A stretch of 64,000 nucleotides of DNA from Macrobrachium rosenbergii (lineage: Eukaryota; Arthropoda; Malacostraca; Decapoda; Palaemonidae). Numbering within the stretch: the first letter of the stretch is position 1; every line of letters begins with the position of its first letter. The notes under the pieces are model-generated. The model was not told where the DNA came from. It worked only from the letters and a program-made list of their open reading frames with translations, and searched no databases. This document shows, in pieces, positions 47,137 through 59,970 of this stretch. A program made the translations under genes and the position numbers. The stretch lies in contig NC_089743.1 in assembly GCF_040412425.1 (NCBI RefSeq), positions 87,420,971 to 87,484,970 on the forward strand. The letters run 5' to 3'.

Positions 47137-47238
47137 CTGTTCGGTAAACAGATTATTTGGAGAGGCGATACTCCGACTGTCAGTAATAGTTGGGTCCTTT
47201 TTCCCACTTCGATTACTGCTGCTAAAGCAGTTCCCCAT
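47137..47238 (-). CDS. Src42A: Src-family tyrosine kinase, first coding exon A (myristoylated N-terminus)
   Basis: The ATG at 47238 stands in a strong context (aaagATGG). It opens MGNCFSSSNRSGKK, with Gly2 for N-myristoylation, Cys4 for possible palmitoylation, and basic residues for membrane binding. The exon encodes 34 residues, ending FTEQ, and stops at a good donor (CAG then gtacgt) in phase 0, which fits exon B exactly. An open frame continues past the donor to 46822, but that part is intron. The mature kinase would sit at the inner face of the plasma membrane and signal from receptors and cell junctions. The exon alone is weak evidence. The matching phase, motif and order relative to SH3 and SH2 make it strong. 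Confidence 0.92.
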
Positions 47239-47530
47239 CTTTCCTTTTCGCTTTCTTTTGTACTATTCCCTCTTACAACTAATGCACTTCACTTCATTGC
47301 ACTTCCCCTCACCATATTCGTCCATTTACGATCAAATATGCCCTCACTTTTTCACACTTTCTTCGCCATGTTGACCGTATATCTAACCCTCACCATTACC
47401 ACTTCCACTTTCCCGAGGTCTAGAGGCAACACAGCCAGTGTTGGCTCCGGGCGGAAACATCGTACGGCATCGCCAAAACTCTCGGAATGTGTGTTTACTT
47501 TCTGATATCCGCCCTCGTTCACCGGTATTT
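47239..47530 (-). promoter_or_regulatory. Src42A: Probable 5' UTR and core promoter region of the Src gene
   Basis: The DNA just upstream of the ATG is richer in CpG than the introns, with cggaaacatcgtacggcatc and ccgggcgg-type blocks on the plus strand at about 47430 to 47480. On the minus strand a TATA-like tttttaaaatac lies at about 47530. No splice acceptor is evident just before the ATG, so UTR and ATG may share one exon. A five-codon upstream ORF (47369 to 47352, starting caacATGGCG) lies in the proposed UTR. The start site is not proven, and upstream noncoding exons may exist. Confidence 0.45.
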
Positions 47531-48575
47531 TAAAAATAAAAGCACTCTAAATGCTACATAAGTAATGGATAATTTTATAAATTTGGAAACTATCTCGATT
47601 TTTCGTTTATATTCAAGAGTGTCAACCGATAATTATCGTACAGCTTGCAAAACTGGCCACCGCCACAGACGGTGTACACCCAAAGAGTAAAGTAGTTCCA
47701 ATTAATTTCTACAGAGCTATTTTCATAATCATTTCAGACGCTTTCATTTACAAGTTTCGAAAAGTGCACACTACTCATAAAATAAGCATGCAATCAGCTA
47801 GTCTAATCATTATTCTGAGCCATCCTATATTCTGTGATTAATGTATACTTTTAGGAATGCATCCTCCAATTTTACTGTTTCTCCTGAAAATGAGTAGCAA
47901 TGTGTATTGGTAACAATCCTTAAAGATAATATTAACAAAACACTGATGACAGACACGAAGAGCGGCGTTAGAATTAATGAGGAAATTAGTCATGGAGGCG
48001 GAGGAATATCACGAAAGAATGCGGGCGAGTATGATCTCTCATTTATCATCACACCAGCAATATCCACAGAATTCTATCAGTTTATACATGACAGAGAATT
48101 AATTAGTCCAAAATGTTCGGAAATACTACAACAAATTATTTAAATGTCACATCTTTTGGAGATTAAACCAACTGAAAGTCAATAAAAACATGTTCTCCTT
48201 GAGAATGAACGGTGCCCTGGGCGCTGAAAAGGGATTACTTTGTGGGTAACTGGCAACTCAATGTTATCAACTTTTCATTTGTTTGTTTACCTGTCAAACT
48301 GTCATGTGTTCTGCTTGACAGGCGATTTCCATGAGATACACTTATGTATTAAAGTATGACATACAAAATAAAGCACAGAAAGTTGGAAAATATTAAGGAA
48401 CAAACTGGATTAGCGGCCAGTTGATATTCAACTTAATGTTGACGAGGAACGTGCAACCAACTGTACTTATCAACAGTTGACAATATCGATTAGTTCGGGG
48501 GCAAATCCTTGCATGTATGATAGTACCTGGTGTTCGGAAGATGGGAAACCACATAGATTACGAACATAAACCAAG
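47531..48575. other. Upstream sequence, no gene seen
   Basis: A 78-codon plus-strand ORF (47907 to 48143) has no motif I recognise. The rest is AT-rich without clear repeats. Confidence 0.4.
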
Positions 48576-48578
48576 TCA

Positions 48579-48580
<2 letters not shown>

Positions 48581-48623
<43 letters not shown>
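48581..48623. repeat. (GA)n microsatellite
   Basis: About 21 uninterrupted GA units. Confidence 0.95.
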
Positions 48624-48626
<3 letters not shown>

Positions 48627-50560
48627 AGAGATGCCTCGCAGTTAAGTTTACGGAGCATTTGACCTCACACCACTGCCATCTATCGACAGGAGTTGTTTAA
48701 TACAATTACAATGCTAACTTCCAGTCTTGTGGTTTTATTTCATTCTTGAGATATGCTGATTTAGTGATGTATTAATTACTCGTTCTAGTCTTTATGACTG
48801 ACAACTTGCATATCATTATAACAACGAAAGAACTTTTTTTTTTTTGCGATAAGAAACGTCAGCACCCTACCAAAGTTCATCTGGAATGATTAAGCCATAA
48901 GATTATAAGCACACAGTCGAACTGTGAAAGAAAGTACATTACATAAGGAGACAGAGAGAGGAAGGGGAAGGAAATGAATTTTAGTAGCCAAGAAAGAGAA
49001 GAAGGAAATCTAAAGGTGAGATAGGTAAAAACTATATTTTAAGGTACTCAGTTTCTTCAGCATTGAACACTTCACATCAAGAAACTAACAAAGAAACATG
49101 GTTAATTGCTATCATCATTATACCGAGATTTATCATTTCTGGGTGGTTATATTTTCATTACTTAATTCATATACCTGCAACAACTTTCCCATTCCAGGTA
49201 AAGGTCAACTGGACTGTGAAATTCTTTTGCTGAATTCTGTGACCTACTTCAGAATTATGTGGATATGGGTATAATGATAAACTACTTCTCATTAGACAAA
49301 GGCGCGTGTACTAGGAAACATAGTACTGGAATTGTTCTACTGTGGATCCAATGTACTTTTATATCATTTGAGGCTTGATACATCTATATTGTTGTGTAAT
49401 ATCAGATCTCAGGCGCGAATTAGTGTCTGAGAGGGATTAACAATACTTTTACATAAACTTCCTGACGTTCAGCCCGGGTTACCAGCTGCAGGTATACAGT
49501 AATCGTAAACAGTCATGAAAAATTCAATCTGCTTCTTTATACAAACGAGATTATGGTTAGAAAAATAAACAAAGCCTTTGTTTACTTGTGGTCTATTCCT
49601 CTGTTTTATTGTCGAGTTTATATAAATATTAAATAGACAACTTTAACAGCCAATATCATCCAGACGTGGGTTTTCGTTTTAAAAAATTCTCTCTTATTTC
49701 CATTACGGACGGATAAACATTTCATGAACTGCTGCCGAAAATTTGGAGGCTCGAGTATTGATAAAATCATGCAACATTTTGGTGCTTCTTTTCACAGAAG
49801 GGTGAAAAAATAAATCAATTCGATTTCATTTGGATTTTTTATGTTGAAAAATTAGTTTGAGCAGTTTAACTGCTGGGATCGTAATACACTGTTGAAACGA
49901 AGAGAGGTTCCATGGAATTGTTCATATTTTTGGTTCTGGATATTATGTAACAGCCAGGCATGTTCTCCTTAGCGACCTAATCTACTTATTTAAATAATAC
50001 ATCAAATAAAATATTGGCAAGTCTCGATTTCTATACAATCACGCTGGAGAAAATTATTCTTTAATAGCTTTTGATTTTACTTCTGGGGGTCCAAAGACAA
50101 CTAACCACTTCTTTCAGACAGCTGCGTTCATGACAGTTGTAAAAAGTGGCTGGTTATCAGAAGTTCACCCAATCAACAATGAATCTGTAAGGCCACTAAG
50201 AGAGGAGGTTGCAAACTGGTGGCATATGCAGTGCACTGATGCAATACATGGCCCCTGAAAATTAAAATGCCTAGTTAAAATGAGAAAAAAAAGGGATTCT
50301 TAAACGTCAAAACAGGCATACACGAAAATTCAAGAAGTGACCCCCAATGAAATATGTGTACATAAAAAAGTCGGAGTCACAGTTCTAATGCATGTTCATA
50401 ATGACAGCCAATTCTGAAAGTTGTTTCTAGGGATGATTAGTTCTTAGTGAATGTAGACAAAATGCCTTTGTTGTTTGTGTGAGATGATAAAGGCACAGGT
50501 CACCTTGACCGTTATAAGCTCTCCTGACCCTTCACTTGACCAATGCGGTTCCTGAGCCAT
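48624..50560. other. AT-rich sequence, no gene seen
   Basis: No ORF of note and no repeat ends recognised over 1.9 kb. Confidence 0.5.

Positions 50561-50563
<3 letters not shown>

Positions 50564-50622
<59 letters not shown>
50564..50622. repeat. (GA)n microsatellite
   Basis: About 29 GA units. Confidence 0.95.
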
Positions 50623-50624
<2 letters not shown>

Positions 50625-51093
50625 CAAAAGTTTTCTCAGTCTGGAGGAAAATCTGTTACCTCGATTCTGTCCTCGCTGAAAAATATTGGAATTACTTTAC
50701 AAGACAGCTCAGTTGAAATTTGAGTTTTATTCGAATCTGACCTGTGTTGACCCCTAGGTTTCGGAAAGTAAGGTTAGTTTAATTCCCCCTTTCGACGAGG
50801 GTTAAGTAGGGTCCTGTGGGTGAATCCCCAATTCAGGGAGAAGTTCCGACGGTTAAGTTTTTTAAAAATTACTAAAAAACTTCTGGTCCTTTGCCAATAA
50901 AATTTCTCGATTAATGGCGCTCTTTCAGCTTTATTTTACTTTTCCATCCCTCCACTATGGACAAGACAATTTTAACCACTGCTCTGTTCAGCTTAAGAAT
51001 AGAGTCCCTCTGTCGGTCAGCCTCGTAACACCCACTATGCCACTTTTCTCGCACTCAATCTGTAGAGGCCAGAAATCATCAGATGACATCCAT
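50623..51093. other. Unassigned sequence before the 95 bp array
   Basis: The plus-strand ORF at 50914 to 51162 runs into the tandem array and has no motif. Confidence 0.35.
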
Positions 51094-51376
51094 CAAGGCA
51101 GTTTCTTCTACTGTCAAGCCCTGGGCTTCTCTTCCTGCTTCTGCTTTTCCTGTATCTGGTGATTTTCAGTTGAATGAAACACGCTATTCAAGGCAGTTTC
51201 TTCTACTGTCAAGCTTTGGGCTTCTCTTTCTGTTTCTGCTTTTCCTGAATCTGGTGATTTTCAGTTGAATGAAACACGCTATTCAAGGCAGTTTCTTCTA
51301 CTGTCAAGCTTTGGGCTTCTCTTTCTGCTTCTGCTTTTCCTGAATCTGGTGATTTTCAGTTGAATGAAACACGCTA
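51094..51376. repeat. 95 bp tandem repeat, three copies
   Basis: Units start at 51094, 51189 and 51284 with caaggcagtttcttctactg and end gttgaatgaaacacgctat. Units two and three are nearly identical, while unit one has several changes (ccctgggcttctcttcctgc). The exact 95 bp period points to unequal crossover or slippage. Confidence 0.95.
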
Positions 51377-52025
51377 GCCATAAATTCCGCTCTCCATTTT
51401 AACCTTTATTAAAACGACAATGAGCTGAAATGCACGGCCGGATAATGCTATACACCCAAAACCACTATGAATGCTACGTCATATGCTTCCAACTTCCGCA
51501 ACGTGATGAAAATGATGCACGGGGTTAATATATACATAAAAAATCCCTGCAGATAACACGACACAGGCAGGCAGGAGAATCCGCGTGAAGCACACGGCCA
51601 TTACCGGAAATAATTGCATTTAAACGGACGATGAACAGATCGGAATCAGTCCAGACCTTTAATTAAGCTGCTATGCAATTAACTATTGGCCCCGACCGCC
51701 CTCCAGATACACACACGCCGCGCTGTCTGCAGTGATGATATCTGTGTTGGTGATGATGTAATCATGCTAACCCAATTATGCCATTATTGCTATATAATAT
51801 AATAATGTAATTCCACTTTTCCCCGCACCTGCAATGACGCTTTGTTCTTTGTATCCAGGCAAATCACGGTAATGGTACAAAAACTGGGCTGCAAAAAATA
51901 AATTTGCTGTATAAACAAAATAAGCATTTATAGTGATATGAAAATTCTATTAAAATCTTCTGCATGTAGAAAGGAACACAAATTAAATTCACACGTATGA
52001 CAAACACGCACACACAAATATATGT
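51377..52025. other. Unassigned sequence before the Helitron-like units
   Basis: No gene seen. A few CpG-containing stretches (about 51580 to 51720) stand out from the AT-rich background. Confidence 0.4.
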
Positions 52026-52029
52026 ATCT

Positions 52030-52370
52030 GTTAAACATATAAAAATGGATGTATGTATGTATTTATATATGTATGCATGTGTGTGTGTTCCACATACACT
52101 CTGAAACGCATTGGGTAATTTCAACCACTTACTATCTCGAAAAGAGCACTGTGGGGGTAAGACATCACTGGCACGAAAGGGGGGGTTGGTGTGGGAAACG
52201 GGTGACATGTAAAAATAACCGAAAATAACATAGTTTTCGAGGTCGCTGAGATGAATAGTGACACTCCCAATGCCCTTTAAGTTCAGCCCCGATAGGAAGT
52301 GGGGGTGAGGAGGGGTGAAATATAAAATGTCAAAAATACTGGGCAATGTAATTGAAGCACCTATCTTAAC

Positions 52371-52446
<76 letters not shown>

Positions 52447-52496
52447 ATCAGTTGTAAGTCAGAGTTTTCCCAGGCAGTGCCAGGTTGTTTAGCTAG
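52030..52496 (+). mobile_element. Helitron-like non-autonomous unit 1
   Basis: The right end reads gttttcccaggcagtgccag, gttgtttag, CTAG, followed by T. Terminal CTAG (a CTRR end) with a short hairpin-capable GC block about 10 bases before it, and insertion before T, are Helitron features. In this copy the hairpin is partly mutated. The body (aaaatggatgtatg start, gaggtcgctgagatgaatag, then atgccctttaag) is repeated in the unit to its right. It contains a (GA)n run at 52373 to 52442. The 5' TC end is not certain. Confidence 0.6.
52373..52442. repeat. (GA)n microsatellite inside Helitron-like unit 1
   Basis: About 35 GA units, directly followed by the conserved gtttatcagttgtaagtcag 3' segment. 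Confidence 0.95.
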
Positions 52497-52504
52497 TATA
52501 TATA

Positions 52505-53076
52505 AAAAATGGATGTATGGATGAATGTATGTATGTGTGTATGTTCCAGCATACTGAGCAATTTCAACCAAATTTGGTATACATATGACTTACTATATGG
52601 GAAAGAATACTGTGTGGTGGTAAGGCATCACTGGTACCAAAGAGGGTGGGGGTGGGAAGGGAATGATATGTAAAAATAACCAATAACGACAGATATAAGT
52701 GTCTAATCCATAGTTTTTGAGGTCGCTGAGATGATATGTAAAAATAACTGACAACGACAGATATAAGTGTCTAATCCATAGTTTTTGAGGTCGCTGAGAT
52801 GAGTAGTGACACTCCTGATGCCCTTTAAGTCCAAGTTCAGCCCTGATAAGAAGGGGGGGGGGTTAGAAGGGGTGAAAAATGAAATGTCAGAAATGACATA
52901 TACCAGTGTCTAATCCATAGTTTTCGAGGTTGATGAAATGAATGGTGACACTCCCGATGCCCTTTAAGTCCAAGTTCAGCCCTGATAGGAAAGGGGGATG
53001 AGAAGGGGTGAAATATAAAATGTCAAAAATGCTGGGCAATGTAATTGAAACAACTATTTTTAAGAGGAAACGGAAA

Positions 53077-53128
<52 letters not shown>

Positions 53129-53177
53129 ACTGGTTATCATTCAGAGTTCTCCCGGGCAGTGCCAGGTTGGTCAGCTA
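52505..53177 (+). mobile_element. Helitron-like non-autonomous unit 2 with internal triplication
   Basis: It starts aaaaaatggatgtatggatg eight bases after the CTAG of unit 1, and ends gttctcccgggcagtgccag, gttggtcag, CTAG (53174 to 53177), then T. Inside, an agtgtctaatccatagtttt and gaggtcgctgagatga block occurs three times (about 52700, 52760 and 52905, the last diverged). This makes the unit longer than unit 1. It carries its own (GA)n run (53079 to 53125) at the same relative place. Confidence 0.65.
53079..53125. repeat. (GA)n microsatellite inside Helitron-like unit 2
   Basis: About 23 GA units, at the same position relative to the CTAG end as in the other units. Confidence 0.95.

Positions 53178-53240
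<63 letters not shown>
53178..53240. repeat. (TA)n microsatellite
   Basis: About 31 TA units directly after the CTAG end of Helitron-like unit 2, then a T-run and a short TG run. Confidence 0.95.
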
Positions 53241-53247
<7 letters not shown>

Positions 53248-53844
53248 TTTTGTGTGTGCGTGTGTTTCTTTTCTCCTGTTGTGGGTTTGTGGTTTCAAAG
53301 GGTGTTAACCTTCCGGTTCTCATCAAGTTTTTTTGGGATATGGTTGCTGTCTCCGTGTCTTTTTCCCACTCTACCTGCAACCCAACACAGTCAGCTAACC
53401 ACTAGGTACATAACTAAATGCTAAGATCAACATAAAATGGATTTTTTCAGAAAGTGGTCTAAGAATCGTTTCCCTTCCACAGGACTGAAGCCTCGTATCC
53501 TTACCACATGAGTGAAGTCCGGTCTCTGACTGTTGAGAACCAAAAAGCTGCATTAACGTTTAAACAATTTCCCTCAAAACTAAATAAATGCATTCAATTA
53601 AGGTCAACATAGGGAAAAAAACTCTTCTTATAAAGAAATAACATTGATTACCTTCCCCATTTTGAACTATACGTCAAAACGTTCGCAATCAAACTGACGT
53701 AATTAAATCGGCGGAACTGAAATACATCAACCAATGTGACATAGCATGACATGACACTCAACTTCCGCGGCTTGCCCAACTTCGTCATAGACTGCCTAAA
53801 AAAAGGCGATACAGTTTGATGGCAACACTTTACCATCGGCCATT
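53241..53844. other. Unassigned sequence, no gene seen
   Basis: Chance ORFs only. Composition rises in GC toward 53.85 kb. Confidence 0.45.
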
Positions 53845-54385
53845 AAAATGCGCACAATAGCGAAACAGGTGGCGGCGGCGGCGGCGGGAGGAGGTAAATG
53901 ACATCCAGGCCGTTATGCGATCCTGCACGCATCGCCTTCGTCAGTACACTCTGCTGGCTACCTTCGGGCTGGACTGACAACACTTGTGATGATTTGGACT
54001 GGAAATGGAAAATGGGTGATGCTTTTATCCCTAAACACCAGCGCATTAGCCTACACCTGCTGCTGCAGAAGGGAATTGCAAGGCCTTCAGTATACACTTG
54101 CGTTACACCTGCTACTGAAGGAAGGACGGACTCCTTCATCAGTACACACCTGCTACTGAAGGAAGGAAGGACGGACTCCGGTGGTACCGACTTGACTGAA
54201 AAGTGCAACCGAGATTTCGTGCACTATCGCAAGGTCGTTGCAGATGTGGCGAAGCCAAGCGGAAATGAAGGGAGAAATGGGTCCTCTCCACATTCTACCC
54301 CCTTCTTTCTCCCTCCATTCCTCTTTTACATCACTATTACCACCTCTCCCTCCCCCTCCGCCTCTCTCCCTCCACCTTTTACATA
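53845..54385. other. GC-rich island with (GGC)n and a 55 bp duplication
   Basis: A ggtggcggcggcggcggcgg run starts at about 53870. The cacctgctactgaaggaagg block and the following acggactcc are present at about 54107 and again at about 54147 (54095 to 54180). Both strands are open here: plus 53898 to 54386 (162 aa) and minus 54208 to 53843 (121 aa). Neither shows a motif. The base composition could mark a distal promoter or noncoding first exon, but nothing proves it. Confidence 0.4.
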
Positions 54386-57245
54386 ACTTCGAAACTAGTC
54401 ATCAGTTCCCATAACACATCGCGCTGGAGAAATTCTTTCGGACTTCTTTTTGTACCTGATACTTTTTTCTTTATTTCCTTTAGAATTGTTGAAGACTGTA
54501 GATCAATTTACGATTATTGGTAAAACATGACAATAACGATGAAATTTATAACACCAAAACATTTCACAAGTAATTTTCCAAATGGCAGGAGAAAATACAA
54601 TAATTATAGATAAAGCTAAAATAGGAAAAAAATTTTAAAATATATAATGTAATGCTCTTTTTTATAATTCTATAATGGTCGAAGATACTGAAGTAATTTA
54701 CACCAACAGCTAGATTATTTATTTAATCAAAAACTATCCGGTCATTTTACGTGAAATTTTCCGAAACAGCGACAATAAGCTAATTTACAGTTGTAGTTAA
54801 AATACGAAAATAGCATTTTCAGCCATGGCCACCACCTTGGTGATCTTTAGTTGATATCTCAGTTCATTATCGCTGTTTTTCCTTTTCCCCCCTCCCCCTC
54901 TTTTCCTTTTTTTTTTTTTTTTTTAATCTATACTGTCTGTCAGACAATTCTTTCTATCTCCCCAAAAATCCTTCCTAGCTTCCCTAATGGCTAAGCCCAA
55001 ATTCTCATTCCACTTCTGTGGTACGATGATTTTATTTAAACTAGATTTCCTTGTGTCTTGATTTCCTCTCGAAATAAATAAATAAACCTCATTGATATAT
55101 AAATGGGTTTGGAGACTCATAATCCTCATAACTCAGACAGACACGCAGTCACAAGCAATCATTTTTTTCCCTTAACGAATTCAGACAGACAAAACTATTT
55201 ACCATCCGTAATTTTTCTATGAGAGAAGGAGTAGCGACTCTCCCTGAGCTATGGTACAATAAGGGTTTTGTTTCTTTCTTTTTAATGCATTTAATCTAAT
55301 GTTCATCATTCTCTTGTCGCCTTTCGTCTTTGCTTCCATTTCCAAGCGTTACCCATCGCAACACAATCCTCATCCGAAGACAACACCTGGCAGTTTCCGA
55401 CGAAGCCTTCTCATTTCCTAAACACGTATAACACCAATGGATCACTTCTCTCCCTCATCACTGGAATAAAAAAAAAAAGCGATCGCAATACGCCGAGCAC
55501 GTCCGTAACTTGCTCTAGTTCCCTTATGCAAAGTGCAACGTTGCACACTTGAGCAGATTTCCCAGGGCTTAAAGGATGAAGCAACATTGCAAGCACTTTG
55601 TTTATCCTCGCACTTGCGCAATTACATAAGCACGTTTATACTGTTCAAAAGCTCTGGTCCAAGTGTTACCAGCCCTTAATAACAAAAGAGGCGCTGTGCT
55701 CTTTACGCGTTTAGCTAAAACAAAAGAAGAGGTAACTAATGTTTCCGATCGGTCACTAGGGGAAGAGGATTAGCAACGGATTCTGTCTTCACAAAACATG
55801 GCGCAGTTCAACTTCATCTTCATTTCACACTCCAGTATTTCCATGACGCAAATTCTAGTCACACTCGGGAGTTTCCCAAGTGGAACTCAAACTTCGCTTT
55901 CCGTTCCAGCATTAGAAACGACGCTCAAGGAGGGAACCGATTCGTGAGGTTTCCTCTGCCATATGATTCTGACCCTAGACAAGACAGCATAGCTTAGCTA
56001 CCGCGGATTTTGATCGGGATCTGGCACCAACGTTGCTAATACAATTTGCTTGCGATTTAAATGATACAGATCGTCATAATGACAGCAATGATCATATTAA
56101 TGAAAATGCAGAAAACTTCATAACTTACACTGTTAAATGTAACTGACCAGTGTCATTTCATAATTTTGTTTCTGATGTGTTCAAGTTTTCTGTAAGCTCA
56201 ACAAGGATGTTATATAGTACAGCTGATTTCCACAGGTCACGTTGGAGTCAAATGAGTGCTCAACTCTAAAATCTAACTTTTAATTTTTAATACTTCTGTT
56301 GAGCTCACGGCTTTGTATAAGGAGCAAAAATAAAAAAAAAAACAATACAATAAACTGTCAGCCAGCAGAAACCAACACCAAACTCTCTCTCTCTCTCTCT
56401 CAGGGCATCATTCAAACACTTGCAAGTGAAATGTATCTCTATCTATGAGGTTTATTACTAAATTATAACCCAGAGGGAGAAACAACATATTTACGTTAGT
56501 GTACAAGCTGACCAAGTTTATAGATGCCATACATGTAACTTTATACACAATTCTATGTTAAGGAATCTGATGTCATCATAAAGCTAATGAGTTGCAATCT
56601 ATTATATTATGTTAAAAACGTCCCTAAGACCAATATAAAAAATACGTATCACGAGTTGAAGTTAGCTGTATTGGAAAGTGTTTTGCCACTTTTTTTCTTG
56701 ATATGATGGTGGGATGGAAGGCTAACTCTTGCAGCAATTCACTTAATAATAATAGGAAAGAAGTGAAAAGGCGTAAGAGAGTAAAGACTAAATGTTTCTT
56801 ATTAAAAAAAGGACGTCTATTCTCATACAGTATTAATGAATGAGTTCAAATCAGAGCTGAGGGGTTGGTTCACTTTTATGAATATTGTTTTAGATTTTTA
56901 TTTTATGATTTAGACTTATAACAGCCTAAAAATAGCGCTGAAAGGTCTAACAGTGAAATGAATAAGACTAGACATAATTTATTCATATTCTGATCAGAGA
57001 GTCTGAGATGTTTCCCCGATGAAATACAACACCAAACTGTCACGAAATTGGCGCTAACCTGTCCACACGTGCAATTACCTGTCAGTCGGTCGAAGGATAT
57101 TTAGGTAATACCATCAGTTCATCCGTTTTGGTGAGTGGACTGTCTCTGCCCACAAACTGTTTTCTATACGTAAGTTTTAACAGGAGTTTTGATGAACTGA
57201 AAGAAGAAATGACAAGTAAACTTGATCGTGAGTCACACAGCCTTA
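54386..57245. other. AT-rich sequence, no gene seen
   Basis: Nearly 2.9 kb without a recognisable gene. A (CT)n run of nine units lies at 56383 to 56401, and a poly(T) run at about 54907 to 54924. Confidence 0.5.
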
Positions 57246-57249
57246 GGTT

Positions 57250-58394
<1,145 letters not shown>

Positions 58395-58720
58395 CTGCTG
58401 TCGTTCGCGCTTACAGCAAACGCCCCCCCCCCCCGCCGCCGCTGTGCTAGCAGGAAGTAGGCGCCAGGTAAGCAGGCTCCCGCTACGTCACATGTTATAA
58501 TCCACTACCGCCAACGTTGCTTTCTTCCTGCTTGCCCCGAGCTATACGTCAGCAGAAAGCAGACGCCAGGTAGGCGCTTAGGTTTCTGCTGCGTTGTTGA
58601 CAGTCATCCGCTGATGCCTGCCTACCTTTCTTTTAACTGCTTAGTAAGTAAGCAGTTAAGCTCCTGCTGTGTCGCTCCTCTGTCATCTAATGACGCCTAC
58701 GATCTTTTTTTCTTTCCGTC
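58395..58720. other. GC-rich island with an imperfect 110 bp duplication
   Basis: A C-run and ccgccgccgc block at 58423 to 58442 is followed by two related units. One starts at about 58447 (ctagcaggaagtaggcgcca) and one at about 58551 (cagcagaaagcagacgccag). Both contain a tacgtca motif, a CRE-like half site, near them. It could be a regulatory island, but no gene start is visible. Confidence 0.4.
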
Positions 58721-58858
58721 ACGCTGGTATTTCCAAGGAAAAATAAGTTGTTTCCCCAAGGGCCGACAACAAGCGTTAACGCACCTGGGCGGCGTTTAAT
58801 GGCAGATATATACGACTCTCTCTTTTTATTACCGAATGGAAACAATATCGGTATTTTC

Positions 58859-58863
<5 letters not shown>

Positions 58864-58909
<46 letters not shown>
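58864..58909. repeat. (GA)n microsatellite
   Basis: About 23 GA units. Confidence 0.95.
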
Positions 58910-58913
<4 letters not shown>

Positions 58914-59423
58914 ACCTTGGAAAAATGCTTTATAGAGAGAGATAACAACTACAGTATATATTCTTAAAAAAAACAATCTTCATGACCGATAACACATACA
59001 TGAAAAAAAAACTCAAGCCGTCAGATGTCATTGGATTACCCTTGCACAAAAAAAAAGGCATTTATCTGAGACAAGTTAATTCTTATCATCTAATACTGTT
59101 CATTCCCCAGTGGAAAAAGTGCGAAAAATACGCATCTCCAGCACTGCAAATAACACTGAAACCTAAGAAACAAACGATAAAGACATAACAAAACGAGTGC
59201 TTTCTTTAGCCGCAACAGAAACCAGCCATCGTGGCATATCAGTCATGAACGCGGCCAGATATTGTAATCTTTTTGACACTCGATGATGAAAGGACTGACA
59301 CTTCTCTCCCTCAGTTAGGCATTTCCGCCTTCCGATGTACGTGTCACGTCTGTTCACTTGTGTCTCTGAGCCTTCTCCTTCATTCTTCATTTTCTCAGTC
59401 TTCAAGATCCTTTGAAGTCCACA

Positions 59424-59425
<2 letters not shown>
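58910..59425. other. Unassigned sequence, no gene seen
   Basis: Only chance ORFs. Confidence 0.45.

Positions 59426-59426
<1 letters not shown>

Positions 59427-59494
<68 letters not shown>
59427..59494. repeat. (AT)n microsatellite
   Basis: About 34 AT units, then a short TG run. Confidence 0.95.
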
Positions 59495-59498
<4 letters not shown>

Positions 59499-59631
59499 GT
59501 GTGTGTGTTCAGGTTGCTTTACAGGCTTTCATATCAGTCCTTCAACTCATGCATAGATTTTATGCATATACAGCACATTTGTATGTATGTATAACTGAAT
59601 CACGAAAATATGGAACGTGATGAATATATAT

Positions 59632-59912
59632 AAATAAAGGTAAAATCCACGAAGGAAAGGGAAACACTGGAGTGCTGCGAGGCCTTTCGACTGTCTGTCG
59701 TCCTTTACTTAGCTAGACAGTCGACCTTTACTTAGCTAAGTAAAGGACGACAGAAGGGAAACACTGGAGTGCTGCGAGGCCTTTCGACTGTCTGTCGTCC
59801 TTTACTTAGCTAGACAGTCGACCTTTACTTAGCTAAGTAAAGGACGACAGACAGTCGAAAGGCCTCGCGGCACTCCAGTGTTTCCCCTGTCCTTCGTGGA
59901 TTTTATCTTTAT
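59632..59912. repeat. Large foldback (palindromic) repeat with internal copies
   Basis: The left arm (aataaaggtaaaatccacga, gaaacactggagtgctgcga, ggcctttcgactgtctgtcg, tcctttacttagct) is repeated inverted on the right up to 59912, with about five mismatches. A middle section repeats the gaaacactggagtgctgcga to cctttacttagct part a second time in direct orientation, 99 bp later. Short cgacctttacttagctaagt palindromes sit at each junction. It resembles an inverted-terminal unit of a foldback element. Confidence 0.85.
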
Positions 59913-59916
59913 TTGT

Positions 59917-59970
59917 ATGTATGTATGTATGTATGTATGTATGTATGTATGTATGTATGTATGTATGTAT
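59917..59970. repeat. (GTAT)n microsatellite
   Basis: About 13 GTAT units directly after the foldback's right arm. Confidence 0.95.

Noticed and set aside
51864..52571. 235-codon minus-strand ORF
   Set aside because: It is built around the (GA)n microsatellite and Helitron-like sequence, and encodes Ser-Leu and Tyr-Ile-type repeats.
53843..54386. Overlapping 121- and 162-codon ORFs on both strands as a host gene
   Set aside because: There is no motif, the GC-rich composition explains both open frames, and part of the sequence is a tandem duplication.
58447..58480. Plus-strand exon donor (gccaggtaagc) in the GC-rich island as a first exon
   Set aside because: A single donor-like site in a duplicated GC-rich block is not enough, and no downstream acceptor or coding sequence was found.
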